A stretch of 15,791 bases of DNA from Sphingobacteriales bacterium (GTDB lineage Bacteria > Bacteroidota > Bacteroidia > Sphingobacteriales > Sphingobacteriaceae), in assembly GCA_020058405.1 (NCBI GenBank), contig JAGVEE010000085.1, positions 1 to 15,791 of the forward strand. The letters are read 5' to 3'. A model generated the notes under the pieces. It saw nothing but the letters and a program-made list of their open reading frames with translations, was not told the DNA's origin and did not search any database. This document shows, one piece after another, positions 6,455 to 13,855 of this stretch. Both the position numbers and the translations under genes were made by a program. Each line of letters opens with the position of its first letter. Positions within the stretch are counted from its first letter, which is position 1.

Positions 6455-9169
6455 ATGGCAAAGAAAGAGAAAATAGAATACAAACCGCAAGATGAGCGTG
6501 AACATTTAAATCGTTCGGAAGAAGAGGGATTAAATCATAACGTTATTCCGATAAATGGTTTATACGAGAATTGGTTTTTAGAATATGCATCGTATGTAAT
6601 TTTAGATCGTGCAGTTCCAAATATTTACGATGGCTTAAAGCCTGTGCAGCGACGTATTTTGCATTCATTAAAAGAGATGGATGATGGCAGGTATAACAAG
6701 GCTGCTAACGTAATTGGTAACACCATGAAGTATCACCCACACGGTGATGCATCTATTGGTGACGCAATGGTGCAAATTGGACAGAAAAATTTATTGATTG
6801 ATTGCCAAGGAAACTGGGGCGACCCTATAACAGGCGATAGTGCAGCGGCTCCTCGTTATATTGAGGCTCGTTTATCTAAGTTTGCTTTAGAAGTAGTATT
6901 TAATCCGCAAACTACCAATTGGCAATTATCTTACGACGGTAGAAATAAAGAACCCATTATTTTACCTGTGAAGTTTCCATTGTTGTTAGCTCAAGGAGCA
7001 GATGGAATTGCAGTAGGATTGGCTACTAAAATTTTGCCACATAATTTCAATGAGTTAATAGAAGCATCCATAGAAATATTAAAAGGTACACGACCAAATA
7101 TTTTACCGGATTTTATTACTGGAGGATTTGCAGATTTTACAAATTACAACGAAGGGCAAAGAGGAGGAAGAGTAAGAGTACGTGCTAAAATTGTAGAGCG
7201 TGATAAAAAAACATTAGCCATTACAGAGGTTCCTTTTTCTACTACCACTGGTGGATTAATTGATAGTATTATTGCTGCGAATGATAAGGGCAAAATTAAG
7301 ATCAAAAAAATTGAAGATAATACCGCACGTGATGTGGAAATTATCATTCATTTAGCACCGGGTATTTCTCCAGATGTAACCATCGATGCCTTGTACGCAT
7401 TTACAGATTGTGAAGTATCTGTATCGCCAAATACATGTGTGATAAAAAATGATAAGCCTTATTTTATGAGTGTAAACGATATACTCGTAGAAAGCACACA
7501 AAATACAAAGAGCTTATTAAAACAAGAATTACAAATACGCTTAGATGAATTAAACGAGAAATGGCATTTTTCATCTCTCGAAAAAATATTTATTGAAAAT
7601 AGAATTTACCGCGACATTGAGGAGTGCGAAACATTTGAAGATGTTATTAAAACTATTGATAAGGGATTAGACCCATATAAATCAATGCTTTTAAGAGAAG
7701 TAACGGAAGAAGACATTGTCGCTTTAACTGAAATTAGAATTAAGCGTATTTCTAAATTCGACGGGTTTAAAGCCGATGAATTATTAAAAAATATTGAGAA
7801 AGAAATTAAAGAAGTAAAACATAATTTAAAACACATTACAGATTATGCAATACATTACTTCGAACGATTGAGAGAGAAATTTGGGAAAGGCAGAGAGCGT
7901 AAAACCGAAATTAAATTATTTGATAAAGTACAAGCATCACAAGTAGCCTTGGCTAATCAGAAATTATATGTAAACAGAGCCGATGGCTTTGTGGGCCTAG
8001 GCTTGAAGAAAGATGAGTATGTAGGCGATTGCTCGGATATTGATGATATTATTGTGTTTTGTGAAGATGGAAAGTTTAAAGTAATTAAAGTTGCTGATAA
8101 AACTTTTGTAGGCAAAGACATTATACACGTTGCTGTATTTAAGAAAAACGACGATCGCGCGGTGTATCACATGATTTATAAAGATGGTACAAGTGGAAAA
8201 TCATTTGTAAAAAGATTTTCGGTAGGAGGTATTACGCGTGATAAAGATTATGATTTAACACAAGGCAGTAAAGGTTCATCTGTATTATACTTCACGGCAA
8301 ACCCCAATGGAGAATCAGAAGTAGTTACTGTGAATTTAAAACCAATGTCGAAAATTAGAAAGTTAAGTATCGATATTGATTTTGCAGAACTAGCCATTAA
8401 AGGAAGAAGTTCTATCGGTAATATTGTAACTAAATTCCCCGTAAAAAAAGTAGTACAAAAAAGCAAAGGAGTTTCTACCCTCGGAGGAAGAGCCATTTGG
8501 TTTGATGATACCGTTCGTAGGATAAACACCGATTCAAGAGGTAGGTATTTAGGTAGCTTCCAAGGTGATGACAAGATTTTGGTGGTATACCAAGATGGAA
8601 CGTATGAACTTACTAATTTCGATTTATCAAATCATTACGATGATAAATATTTTGTCTTAGAAAAATTTGATGCAGAGCGAGTAGTGAATGTATTGCATTT
8701 AGATGGATCAACTAAATCAACTTATGTAAAAAGATTTTTAGTGGAAAATACATCCATCAATAAAAAGTTTAGTTTTATACAAGAAGCACCAGGTTCTAAA
8801 TGTTGGTTTGCTAGTACGCTCATAGAGCCAATGGTGAAAGTTAGTTTTACGAAAGATGGTAAAACTCAGCCTGCAGATTTAGAACTAAATATTGCTGCTT
8901 TTATTGAGGTGAAGGGGATGAAAGCAATCGGTAATAAAATGGGCAAATTCAATGTAAAGGAAGTAGTAGACATTTCTGAAACGCAAAACATAGATGAGTT
9001 CGACGAAGACGATATGGAAGCTGTACAAAAAGCATTGGAAGATATTAAAGCAAAGAAAAGTGGAGCAGCAGATGCAACTAATACTAAAGCAAAAGATAAA
9101 ATAGAATTTATTATTACCAACCCGGACGATGTTGATATGAACGGCGAGGGACAAACGAAATTGTTCTAA
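6455..9169 (+). CDS. parC: DNA topoisomerase IV subunit A (ParC)
   Basis: ParC is the DNA-breaking and rejoining subunit of topoisomerase IV. Of its 904 residues, the N-terminal part holds the winged-helix/tower core, with the motif DGLKPVQRRIL at 59-69 and the catalytic Tyr135 in AAPRYIEARL. The C-terminal half is a beta-pinwheel-like domain for DNA wrapping, followed by an acidic, charged tail (FDEDDMEAVQKALED) of low complexity. No GyrA box (QRRGGKG type) is present, which with the parE neighbour argues for topoisomerase IV rather than gyrase. In the quinolone-determining region, HPHGDASIGDAMV at 94-106 has Ala99 where E. coli GyrA has Ser83; I recall this as usual for Bacteroidota ParC. 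The ATG at 6455 follows a heptad-repeat leader. A strong hairpin follows the stop. Confidence 0.95.
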   Translation: MAKKEKIEYKPQDEREHLNRSEEEGLNHNVIPINGLYENWFLEYASYVILDRAVPNIYDGLKPVQRRILHSLKEMDDGRYNKAANVIGNTMKYHPHGDASIGDAMVQIGQKNLLIDCQGNWGDPITGDSAAAPRYIEARLSKFALEVVFNPQTTNWQLSYDGRNKEPIILPVKFPLLLAQGADGIAVGLATKILPHNFNELIEASIEILKGTRPNILPDFITGGFADFTNYNEGQRGGRVRVRAKIVERDKKTLAITEVPFSTTTGGLIDSIIAANDKGKIKIKKIEDNTARDVEIIIHLAPGISPDVTIDALYAFTDCEVSVSPNTCVIKNDKPYFMSVNDILVESTQNTKSLLKQELQIRLDELNEKWHFSSLEKIFIENRIYRDIEECETFEDVIKTIDKGLDPYKSMLLREVTEEDIVALTEIRIKRISKFDGFKADELLKNIEKEIKEVKHNLKHITDYAIHYFERLREKFGKGRERKTEIKLFDKVQASQVALANQKLYVNRADGFVGLGLKKDEYVGDCSDIDDIIVFCEDGKFKVIKVADKTFVGKDIIHVAVFKKNDDRAVYHMIYKDGTSGKSFVKRFSVGGITRDKDYDLTQGSKGSSVLYFTANPNGESEVVTVNLKPMSKIRKLSIDIDFAELAIKGRSSIGNIVTKFPVKKVVQKSKGVSTLGGRAIWFDDTVRRINTDSRGRYLGSFQGDDKILVVYQDGTYELTNFDLSNHYDDKYFVLEKFDAERVVNVLHLDGSTKSTYVKRFLVENTSINKKFSFIQEAPGSKCWFASTLIEPMVKVSFTKDGKTQPADLELNIAAFIEVKGMKAIGNKMGKFNVKEVVDISETQNIDEFDEDDMEAVQKALEDIKAKKSGAADATNTKAKDKIEFIITNPDDVDMNGEGQTKLF

Positions 9170-9198
9170 ATTTATTATTCCTAAAGCTGTATTATTGA

Positions 9199-9233
9199 AA
9201 TACAAACCATAAATAATCTTTATGGTTTGTATT
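9199..9233 (+). terminator. Strong hairpin after parC, probable terminator
   Basis: A perfect 15-base-pair stem (9199-9213 with 9219-9233, core TACAAACCATAAA) closes a 5-base loop, TAATC. It lies 30 bases past the parC stop and is followed by ATTATTA rather than a pure T tract, so it is an imperfect intrinsic terminator. It likely ends the parE-parC transcript. Confidence 0.65.
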
Positions 9234-9300
9234 ATTATTATAAATAAAATTTTATGAAATAGAATTCTCAAATTTGTATTATCATCAAATAATATAAAAT

Positions 9301-10068
9301 ATGAGAACATTACAAATCATCACAATTACTCTATCTGGTTTATTGTTGTCGAGCTGTGCAATAGTTAGGCCTGGAGAGGTAGGGGTAAAACAAAAACTTG
9401 GAAAACTTTCGGAAAAAAGTCATAGCCAAGGTCCAGTTTGGTTCAATCCATTTACCACCAAAGTTATTAAAACAAATGTGCAAATAAACGACATCGAACT
9501 GTCGCTTAGCTTACCAAGTAAAGAAGGGCTAAGTGTAGTCGCACAGATTTCTATTTTATACAGGATTGATCAAAATAGTGTACCGAAAGTTATTAGAAGT
9601 ATAGGGCTTGGCTATGAAAATATAATTTCTAACGTGTTCAGGTCGGCATCTGCAGATGTATGTTCTAAATATTTTGCTAAAGATATGCACTCTGGCATGA
9701 GAGCAGAAATTGAAAATGCGATAAAAAATAAAATGGCTGAAACATTGTTTCCGCAAGGAATACTTATGGAAGCGGTGTTGATGAAAAGCATTCAATTGCC
9801 AACAGGTTTGGCTAGCTCCATTGAACAGAAATTAAGAGCGGAACAAGACGCAATGCGTATGGTATTTATTCTTCAACAAGAGAAGCTTGAAGCAGAACGT
9901 AAAATTATTGAAGCTACAGGTACAAAAGATGCACAAAAAATATTGTCAGAAGGTTTAACAGACCAAATCATAAAAATTAGAAGTATAGAAGCATTTATAG
10001 AATTAGCTAAATCACAAAACAGTAAGGTAATTATTACTGATGGCAAAGTGCCGTATTTAGTAGAGTAG
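9301..10068 (+). CDS. SPFH/prohibitin-family (band 7) lipoprotein
   Basis: The 255-residue product has a hydrophobic signal segment ending in a lipobox, LSSC at 16-19, so it should be exported and anchored by a lipid on Cys19. Immediately after comes the start of an SPFH domain: VRPGEVGVKQKLGKL, then GPVWFNPF and a stretch resembling the prohibitin core (QINDIELSLSLPSKEGLSV, ISILYRID). The region from about residue 135 to 240 is helical, charged and likely coiled-coil, including QKLRAEQDA and EKLEAERKIIEATG, as in prohibitins that form ring assemblies. SPFH proteins usually use an N-terminal transmembrane helix; the lipoprotein anchor places this one on the periplasmic side or the outer membrane. 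It is followed after 39 bases by another lipoprotein gene, probably in one transcript ending at the terminator at 10785. Its precise role is unknown. Confidence 0.88.
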   Translation: MRTLQIITITLSGLLLSSCAIVRPGEVGVKQKLGKLSEKSHSQGPVWFNPFTTKVIKTNVQINDIELSLSLPSKEGLSVVAQISILYRIDQNSVPKVIRSIGLGYENIISNVFRSASADVCSKYFAKDMHSGMRAEIENAIKNKMAETLFPQGILMEAVLMKSIQLPTGLASSIEQKLRAEQDAMRMVFILQQEKLEAERKIIEATGTKDAQKILSEGLTDQIIKIRSIEAFIELAKSQNSKVIITDGKVPYLVE

Positions 10069-10107
10069 ATATCATGAATTATTTCACACAATATAAAAAC
10101 TCATAAA

Positions 10108-10776
10108 ATGATGTTCAAAAAGAAATTTATTATTGGAACTTTGGTGTGTTCTGGTATGCTCGCAGCATGTGATCAAGTAACGCAAAAAGTGACTGAAGAA
10201 ACAGGTGCACTTATTACACAAACAAGCGACGATGTTAAAAAAGTAATCGATGATTTAGGTTTGCAATATGTAGAGGAAGGTGCACAATCAGTAATCACGT
10301 ATGATGAAGTGAATGCAGCACAACAAGCATGGTGTGATGCATTGGTGAAAATTGGAAAGATAAAAGAAGAAGGAGGGGATTATAAGGCCTTTGCATCAGA
10401 AGTTCTTTCCGAAGCTTATAACTATGATAGTGGTAAGGTTTTCTTTAAGCCAACACTTGCTTTCGGAGATCAAACTTTTAGGAATGATAAGAATGCAGCA
10501 TTAGCTTACTTTGTTGGAGGAGACCCAGACTTCCCAAACGACAAAGGTTTTGCTTTAACACCATGGGTAAAAGCTAGGTATGATAATGCTGGGCAAAAGA
10601 ATGAAGGAATACAAATTTATGGTTCAATTGCAATTACAATGGGAAACGTTTGGGTTACAGGTAAAGATGGGAAGGAAGTAATGGTAGATAAAACATGGGT
10701 TTTTAAAAAAGGGAAAGATGGCAAACTGAGAATTATTGTTCATAAGTCTGCACTTCCATTCAGTCCATCAAATTAA
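10108..10776 (+). CDS. Lipoprotein with NTF2/SnoaL-like domain
   Basis: The 222-residue protein starts with a signal segment and lipobox LAAC at 18-21, followed by a polar, Thr/Asp/Val-rich linker of about 40 residues. From roughly residue 65 (YDEVNAAQQAWCDALVKIG) to the end it resembles a secreted family with an NTF2/SnoaL-like cone fold. Recognisable pieces are GGDYKAFA, VFFKPT, ALAYFVGGDPDFPNDKGFAL, MGNVWVTGKDGKEV and LRIIVHKSALPFSP. I recall members from marine bacteria carried in databases under the misleading name phosphoribosyl-AMP cyclohydrolase; nothing here resembles HisI. A ligand-binding role is possible, but the function is unknown. The start at 10108 or at the ATG one codon later cannot be separated. 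It lies 39 bases after the SPFH lipoprotein gene and directly before an intrinsic terminator. Confidence 0.8.
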   Translation: MMFKKKFIIGTLVCSGMLAACDQVTQKVTEETGALITQTSDDVKKVIDDLGLQYVEEGAQSVITYDEVNAAQQAWCDALVKIGKIKEEGGDYKAFASEVLSEAYNYDSGKVFFKPTLAFGDQTFRNDKNAALAYFVGGDPDFPNDKGFALTPWVKARYDNAGQKNEGIQIYGSIAITMGNVWVTGKDGKEVMVDKTWVFKKGKDGKLRIIVHKSALPFSPSN

Positions 10777-10784
10777 TTAAGATT

Positions 10785-10815
10785 AAGGATTAAGCTAAAA
10801 ACTTAATCCTTTTTT
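10785..10815 (+). terminator. Intrinsic terminator after the lipoprotein pair
   Basis: AAGGATTAAG at 10785-10794 pairs perfectly with CTTAATCCTT at 10802-10811 across a 7-base loop (CTAAAAA), followed by a T run. It starts 8 bases after the stop and is a textbook rho-independent terminator. Confidence 0.85.
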
Positions 10816-10822
10816 ATTTTTG
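10815..10822 (+). promoter_or_regulatory. Candidate -7 box of the DUF2490 gene
   Basis: TATTTTTG matches TAnnTTTG exactly, but it lies inside the T tract of the preceding terminator and only 6 bases before the ATG at 10829. If used, the transcript would be nearly leaderless. No -33 TTG is visible, and a T tract easily mimics the box. Confidence 0.25.
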
Positions 10823-10828
10823 GCGAAT

Positions 10829-11590
10829 ATGAAAAACAAATTTTTACTTACTATAATCGTTATTATTTTCCCACTGTTTTCATTTTCTCAGAATTCGAGA
10901 ATTAATGATCAAAATACAATTGGTTGGTATATTTTTTTTGGCACCTACAAGCTTTCAAATAAAATTGGATTACATACAGAATACCAGTGGCGAAGAAATA
11001 ATGTTATTACAGATTGGCAACAGAGTCTTTTGAGGCTTGGTGTAAATTATCAACTAAATCCAAGGGTTTTACTTAGAGTTGGATATGCTTGGATTGAAAC
11101 TTTTCCATACGGTGAGTATTCAATTAATAGCATGAATCGAGATTTTACCGAGCATAGAACTTTCCAAATGGTACAACTTTCGCACAAGGAATCTATTGTA
11201 GATATTTCACATCGTTTCATGCTCGAACAACGATTTATTGGAAGCTACAGTGCTGCTTCTATTTCTAATGAAGATGAATATAAGCTGTTAAACAGAATGA
11301 GGTACATGTTCAGATTGCAATTACCATTAAAAGGTAAAGAGATTAGTGATAAAACACCTTATGCCGCTTTTTATAACGAAGTATTTATAGGTTTTGGTAA
11401 AAATGTGAATGCAAATGTTTTTGATCAGAATAGAATAGGATTATTGTTAGGATATAGGTTTAATCAACACATAAGAATTGAGGGCGGTTACTTGAATCAT
11501 ATAGTGCAATTTGGCCGATTAATTAATTCGCAAAATGTTTTTCAATATAACAATGGCTTAATTATAAATGCCCTTGTAAACATCAACTAA
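10829..11590 (+). CDS. DUF2490 outer-membrane beta-barrel-like protein
   Basis: The 253-residue product has a typical signal peptide (residues 1-21, KNKFLLT then a hydrophobic core and FSFSQ). The mature part consists of alternating hydrophobic and polar strands with aromatic girdle residues: IGWYIFFGTYKLSNKIGLH, EYQWRRNN, WQQSLLRLGVNYQL and RVLLRVGYAWIE near the start, and RIGLLLGYRF, RIEGGYLN at the end. This is the pattern of the DUF2490 family, predicted outer-membrane barrels of unknown function common in Bacteroidota. ATG at 10829 is preferred over the TTG three codons upstream because it gives a clean signal peptide. The gene converges on the SbtA-type permease, the two stop codons overlapping, with no room for a terminator. 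Confidence 0.82.
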   Translation: MKNKFLLTIIVIIFPLFSFSQNSRINDQNTIGWYIFFGTYKLSNKIGLHTEYQWRRNNVITDWQQSLLRLGVNYQLNPRVLLRVGYAWIETFPYGEYSINSMNRDFTEHRTFQMVQLSHKESIVDISHRFMLEQRFIGSYSAASISNEDEYKLLNRMRYMFRLQLPLKGKEISDKTPYAAFYNEVFIGFGKNVNANVFDQNRIGLLLGYRFNQHIRIEGGYLNHIVQFGRLINSQNVFQYNNGLIINALVNIN

Positions 11591-12546
11591 ATACTTGCCA
11601 TGTAATAATAAATTGGCATGCCTATAGTAATGTTTATGGGGAAACTAATGGCTAATGCCATCGGCAAATATAATCCTGGATTTGCATTTGGTGCGGCAAT
11701 TTTCATAGCTGCTGGTACCGCAATATAAGAAGCACTCGCAGCTAATATTCCAAACATAAATCTGTTCGATACATCATGAGTAATAAATGAACTTAATGAG
11801 GTAAATATTATTCCATTTATTAATGGAATAAAAATAGCAAAGGCAATTGGAAACCAACCACTGTTTACAAAGGAGCTTAATTTTTTACCGCTTGTTATTC
11901 CCATATCTAATAGAAAAACAGCTAAAAACCCTTTAAAAATATCGTTGGTAAATGGCTTAATTCCTTCAGCTTGTTTGGCATTTGCGAAATATCCAATTAA
12001 TAAACTTCCAATAATTAACAATACACTGCCGTTTGTAAAAGAATGTTTTATAGCGGAACGTTTGCTATATATACTCTGTTCGTTTTTATTGTAAATTGAT
12101 ATTAAAAGCAATCCTGCAACAATTGCTGGCGATTCCATTAAGGCCATAATGGCTACCATGTGTCCGCTCATGTGCAATTGCATGCTTTCTAAATAACTTA
12201 CGGCAGTTACAAATGTAACCGCACTTACAGAACCATAGGATGCGGCTATTGCTCCTGCATCATCATTCCCTAATTTTAATCGTAATATATAATAGGTATA
12301 GATAGGTATTATGAGCGAAATACAAATTCCAAACAGTATTGATAGTAATATTTCTTGGTTAAATACTTCGTGCGAGAGCTCTTGCCCGCCTTTAAAACCA
12401 ATAGACAGTAATAAATATAATGAAATGAACTTAGATGTATTGGGTGGAATCTCTAGATCACTTTTAATTAATACCGCTATAATTCCAAGTACAAAAAATA
12501 ATAGTGCCGGGTTGCTTAAATTGTCAATTAATAGACTATAATTCAC
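11587..12546 (-). CDS. sbtA: SbtA-type sodium-dependent bicarbonate permease
   Basis: SbtA-family permeases bring bicarbonate into the cell with Na+. The 319 residues are strongly hydrophobic, with about ten membrane segments. They carry family motifs in both inverted halves: GFKGG at 50-54, ASYGSVSAVTFVTA at 102-115, ALMESPAI at 135-142, LLDMGITSGKKL in the second half, SASYIAVPAAMKIAAPNANP at 271-290 and SFPINITIGMPIY at 301-313. It starts with GTG at 12546; an in-frame stop upstream leaves no ATG alternative. The gene lies 5 bases after an 84-residue gene of unknown function on the same strand, so the two form an operon, and a LysR gene is divergent. This resembles the LysR-controlled inorganic-carbon uptake genes of autotrophs. 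Transport activity in a Bacteroidota host is inferred only from family membership. Confidence 0.88.
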   Translation of the reverse strand: MNYSLLIDNLSNPALLFFVLGIIAVLIKSDLEIPPNTSKFISLYLLLSIGFKGGQELSHEVFNQEILLSILFGICISLIIPIYTYYILRLKLGNDDAGAIAASYGSVSAVTFVTAVSYLESMQLHMSGHMVAIMALMESPAIVAGLLLISIYNKNEQSIYSKRSAIKHSFTNGSVLLIIGSLLIGYFANAKQAEGIKPFTNDIFKGFLAVFLLDMGITSGKKLSSFVNSGWFPIAFAIFIPLINGIIFTSLSSFITHDVSNRFMFGILAASASYIAVPAAMKIAAPNANPGLYLPMALAISFPINITIGMPIYYYMASI

Positions 12547-12551
12547 GCTTG

Positions 12552-12806
12552 TTATTTGATGTTAATAGTAGAATAAATACTTAATTCGGTACCAGACTCT
12601 AGTTTTGATAATAATTCTTTTAGGGTCTCTTTAGATTTTTTTAAGTCTTCAATACGCTCTATCGAATGTAAACCTGGCTTTGAATTACGTTCTTGAGCAC
12701 TGAATATCTTGGATTGATGATAATTCATTTTATACTCAATCAGTTTTATTAATAGCTCGCGAGCATCTTCAACCTTAAAATCCCCATCAATAAGTTTAAT
12801 TTCCAT
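12552..12806 (-). CDS. Conserved small protein of unknown function, in operon with sbtA
   Basis: The 84-residue protein (from ATG at 12806) begins MEIKLIDGDFKVEDARELL. It has a central Lys/His-rich helix (KLIEYKMNYHQSKIF), a basic stretch with SIERIEDLKKSKETLKELL that looks helical, and ends in a beta strand ELSIYSTINI. It has no signal peptide or membrane segment, so it is cytoplasmic. I recall similar short Bacteroidota proteins (pattern: short strand, helix, helix, strand) but no described function. It is not a PII-type SbtB; the PII T-loop signature is absent. A TTG start 8 codons upstream (12830) is possible but less likely. It ends 5 bases before the sbtA GTG, so it may act with or on the permease; that is inference from position alone. 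Confidence 0.7.
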   Translation of the reverse strand: MEIKLIDGDFKVEDARELLIKLIEYKMNYHQSKIFSAQERNSKPGLHSIERIEDLKKSKETLKELLSKLESGTELSIYSTINIK

Positions 12807-12840
12807 GTTCTCAAATTTTGAATTGTGCAATATTCACTAT

Positions 12841-12869
12841 TTTGTATTATATATTTTTATTTATATTTG
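12841..12869 (+). promoter_or_regulatory. Predicted promoter of the LysR gene
   Basis: TTTG at 12841-12844 and TATATTTG at 12862-12869 give TTTG-N17-TAnnTTTG, a good Bacteroidota promoter. The start of transcription would fall at about 12874, inside the palindrome at 12870-12884, with a leader of about 55 bases before the ATG at 12930. Confidence 0.65.
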
Positions 12870-12884
12870 TTATGTATTACATAA
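12870..12884. promoter_or_regulatory. Palindrome of T-N11-A form, candidate LysR operator
   Basis: TTATGTATTACATAA is a perfect 15-base palindrome with one central base, containing TATGTATTACATA (T-N11-A) typical of LysR binding sites. It overlaps the predicted start of LysR transcription and lies 64 bases before the divergent small-gene ATG, so autoregulation together with control of the bicarbonate operon is plausible. Confidence 0.5.
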
Positions 12885-12902
12885 AATTATTTTATACCTA
12901 AA

Positions 12903-12930
12903 TTCACCATTTACAATTCACCATTCAACA
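12903..12930 (+). repeat. Four heptad quasi-repeats directly before the LysR start
   Basis: Units TTCACCA, TTTACAA, TTCACCA and TTCAACA run at 7-base steps from 12903 to 12930 and merge into the ATG at 12930. The stretch has no G on the coding strand. It has the same period as the leaders of parE and parC but a different sequence. Confidence 0.75.
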
Positions 12931-13838
12931 TGCATTATACCCTTCATCAGCTTCAAATATTTTTAGTAGTAACTAAAACCAAAAGCATTACAAAGGCAGC
13001 CGAAGAATTATTTCTCACACAACCTGCGGTTTCTATACAGTTAAAGAACTTCCAAGATCAGTTTGAAATTCCCTTAACAGAGGTGGTAGGTCGACAATTG
13101 TACGTTACAGATTTTGGTAAAGAAATTGCAAAAGCGGCAGAAACTATATTGAACGAAGTACATGCCATAAATTTTAAAGTACATGCTTTTAAAGGTAAAT
13201 TATCGGGCAGATTAAAGATTTCAATAGTATCTACCGGAAAGTATGTAATGCCTTTTTTTTTAACAGGTTTTATGAAAAAAAATCCAGATGTTGAATTACA
13301 AATGGATGTGACCAATAAACAAAAAGTTATACAAAGCTTAGAAAATAATGAAGTTGATTTTTCCTTAGTATCTATTTTACCCGACAAGCTACAAGTAGAA
13401 AAAGTGGAGTTGGTACAGAACAAATTATATTTAGTGGGTAACAAAGACATAAAGTTCCCTAATAAAATGTATGATAAAAGTGTTTTTGATTCAATTCCGC
13501 TTATATATAGAGAGCAAGGATCTGGTACTCGCCAAACCATGGAAAAGTTTATTGAGAAAAATAAGATTATGGTGCGAAAAAAAATGGAATTAGCAACCAA
13601 CGAAGCAGTAAAACAAGCTGTAATTGCAGGACTTGGTTATTCTATTATGCCAATTATTGGAATTAAGGATGAAATAAAAAACAATCAATTGCAAATTATA
13701 CCCGTTAAAAATTTCCCAATAAATTCACACTGGCATTTAATTTGGCTTAAAGGCAAAAAACTGTCGCCCATTGCCGAAGCTTATTTAACTTATATTAAAA
13801 AGGAAAAGGCCACAGTAATCGCTAAATATTTTGCTTAA
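12930..13838 (+). CDS. LysR-family transcriptional regulator, CbbR/CmpR-like context
   Basis: The 302-residue protein has the LysR layout. A winged helix-turn-helix at about residues 4-62 contains LQIFLVVTKTKSITKAAEEL and LTQPAVSIQLKNF. A linker helix follows, and then a two-lobed effector domain from about 90 onward, with LSGRLKISIVSTGKYVMPFF at its start and YREQGSGTRQTMEKF near 195. It is divergent from the small-gene/sbtA operon, and LysR proteins usually control the divergent neighbour. In cyanobacteria and autotrophs the related CmpR and CbbR types control carbon-fixation or bicarbonate uptake genes, which fits here as inference. A T-N11-A palindrome lies in the intergenic region. The ATG at 12930 follows a heptad-repeat leader. 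The ligand cannot be read from the sequence. Confidence 0.92.
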   Translation: MHYTLHQLQIFLVVTKTKSITKAAEELFLTQPAVSIQLKNFQDQFEIPLTEVVGRQLYVTDFGKEIAKAAETILNEVHAINFKVHAFKGKLSGRLKISIVSTGKYVMPFFLTGFMKKNPDVELQMDVTNKQKVIQSLENNEVDFSLVSILPDKLQVEKVELVQNKLYLVGNKDIKFPNKMYDKSVFDSIPLIYREQGSGTRQTMEKFIEKNKIMVRKKMELATNEAVKQAVIAGLGYSIMPIIGIKDEIKNNQLQIIPVKNFPINSHWHLIWLKGKKLSPIAEAYLTYIKKEKATVIAKYFA

Positions 13839-13855
13839 AGATTATACTATTTAAA

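Noticed and set aside
8885..9310. A 141-codon minus-strand frame covering the end of parC and the intergenic hairpin.
   Set aside because: Composition (Ile, Phe, Cys) is that of antisense to lysine-rich coding DNA and it crosses the hairpin at 9199-9233; no motif supports it.
13058..13600. A 180-codon minus-strand frame opposite the LysR gene.
   Set aside because: It is a shadow of the strongly recognised LysR gene, rich in Cys, Ser and Phe, with no family resemblance.
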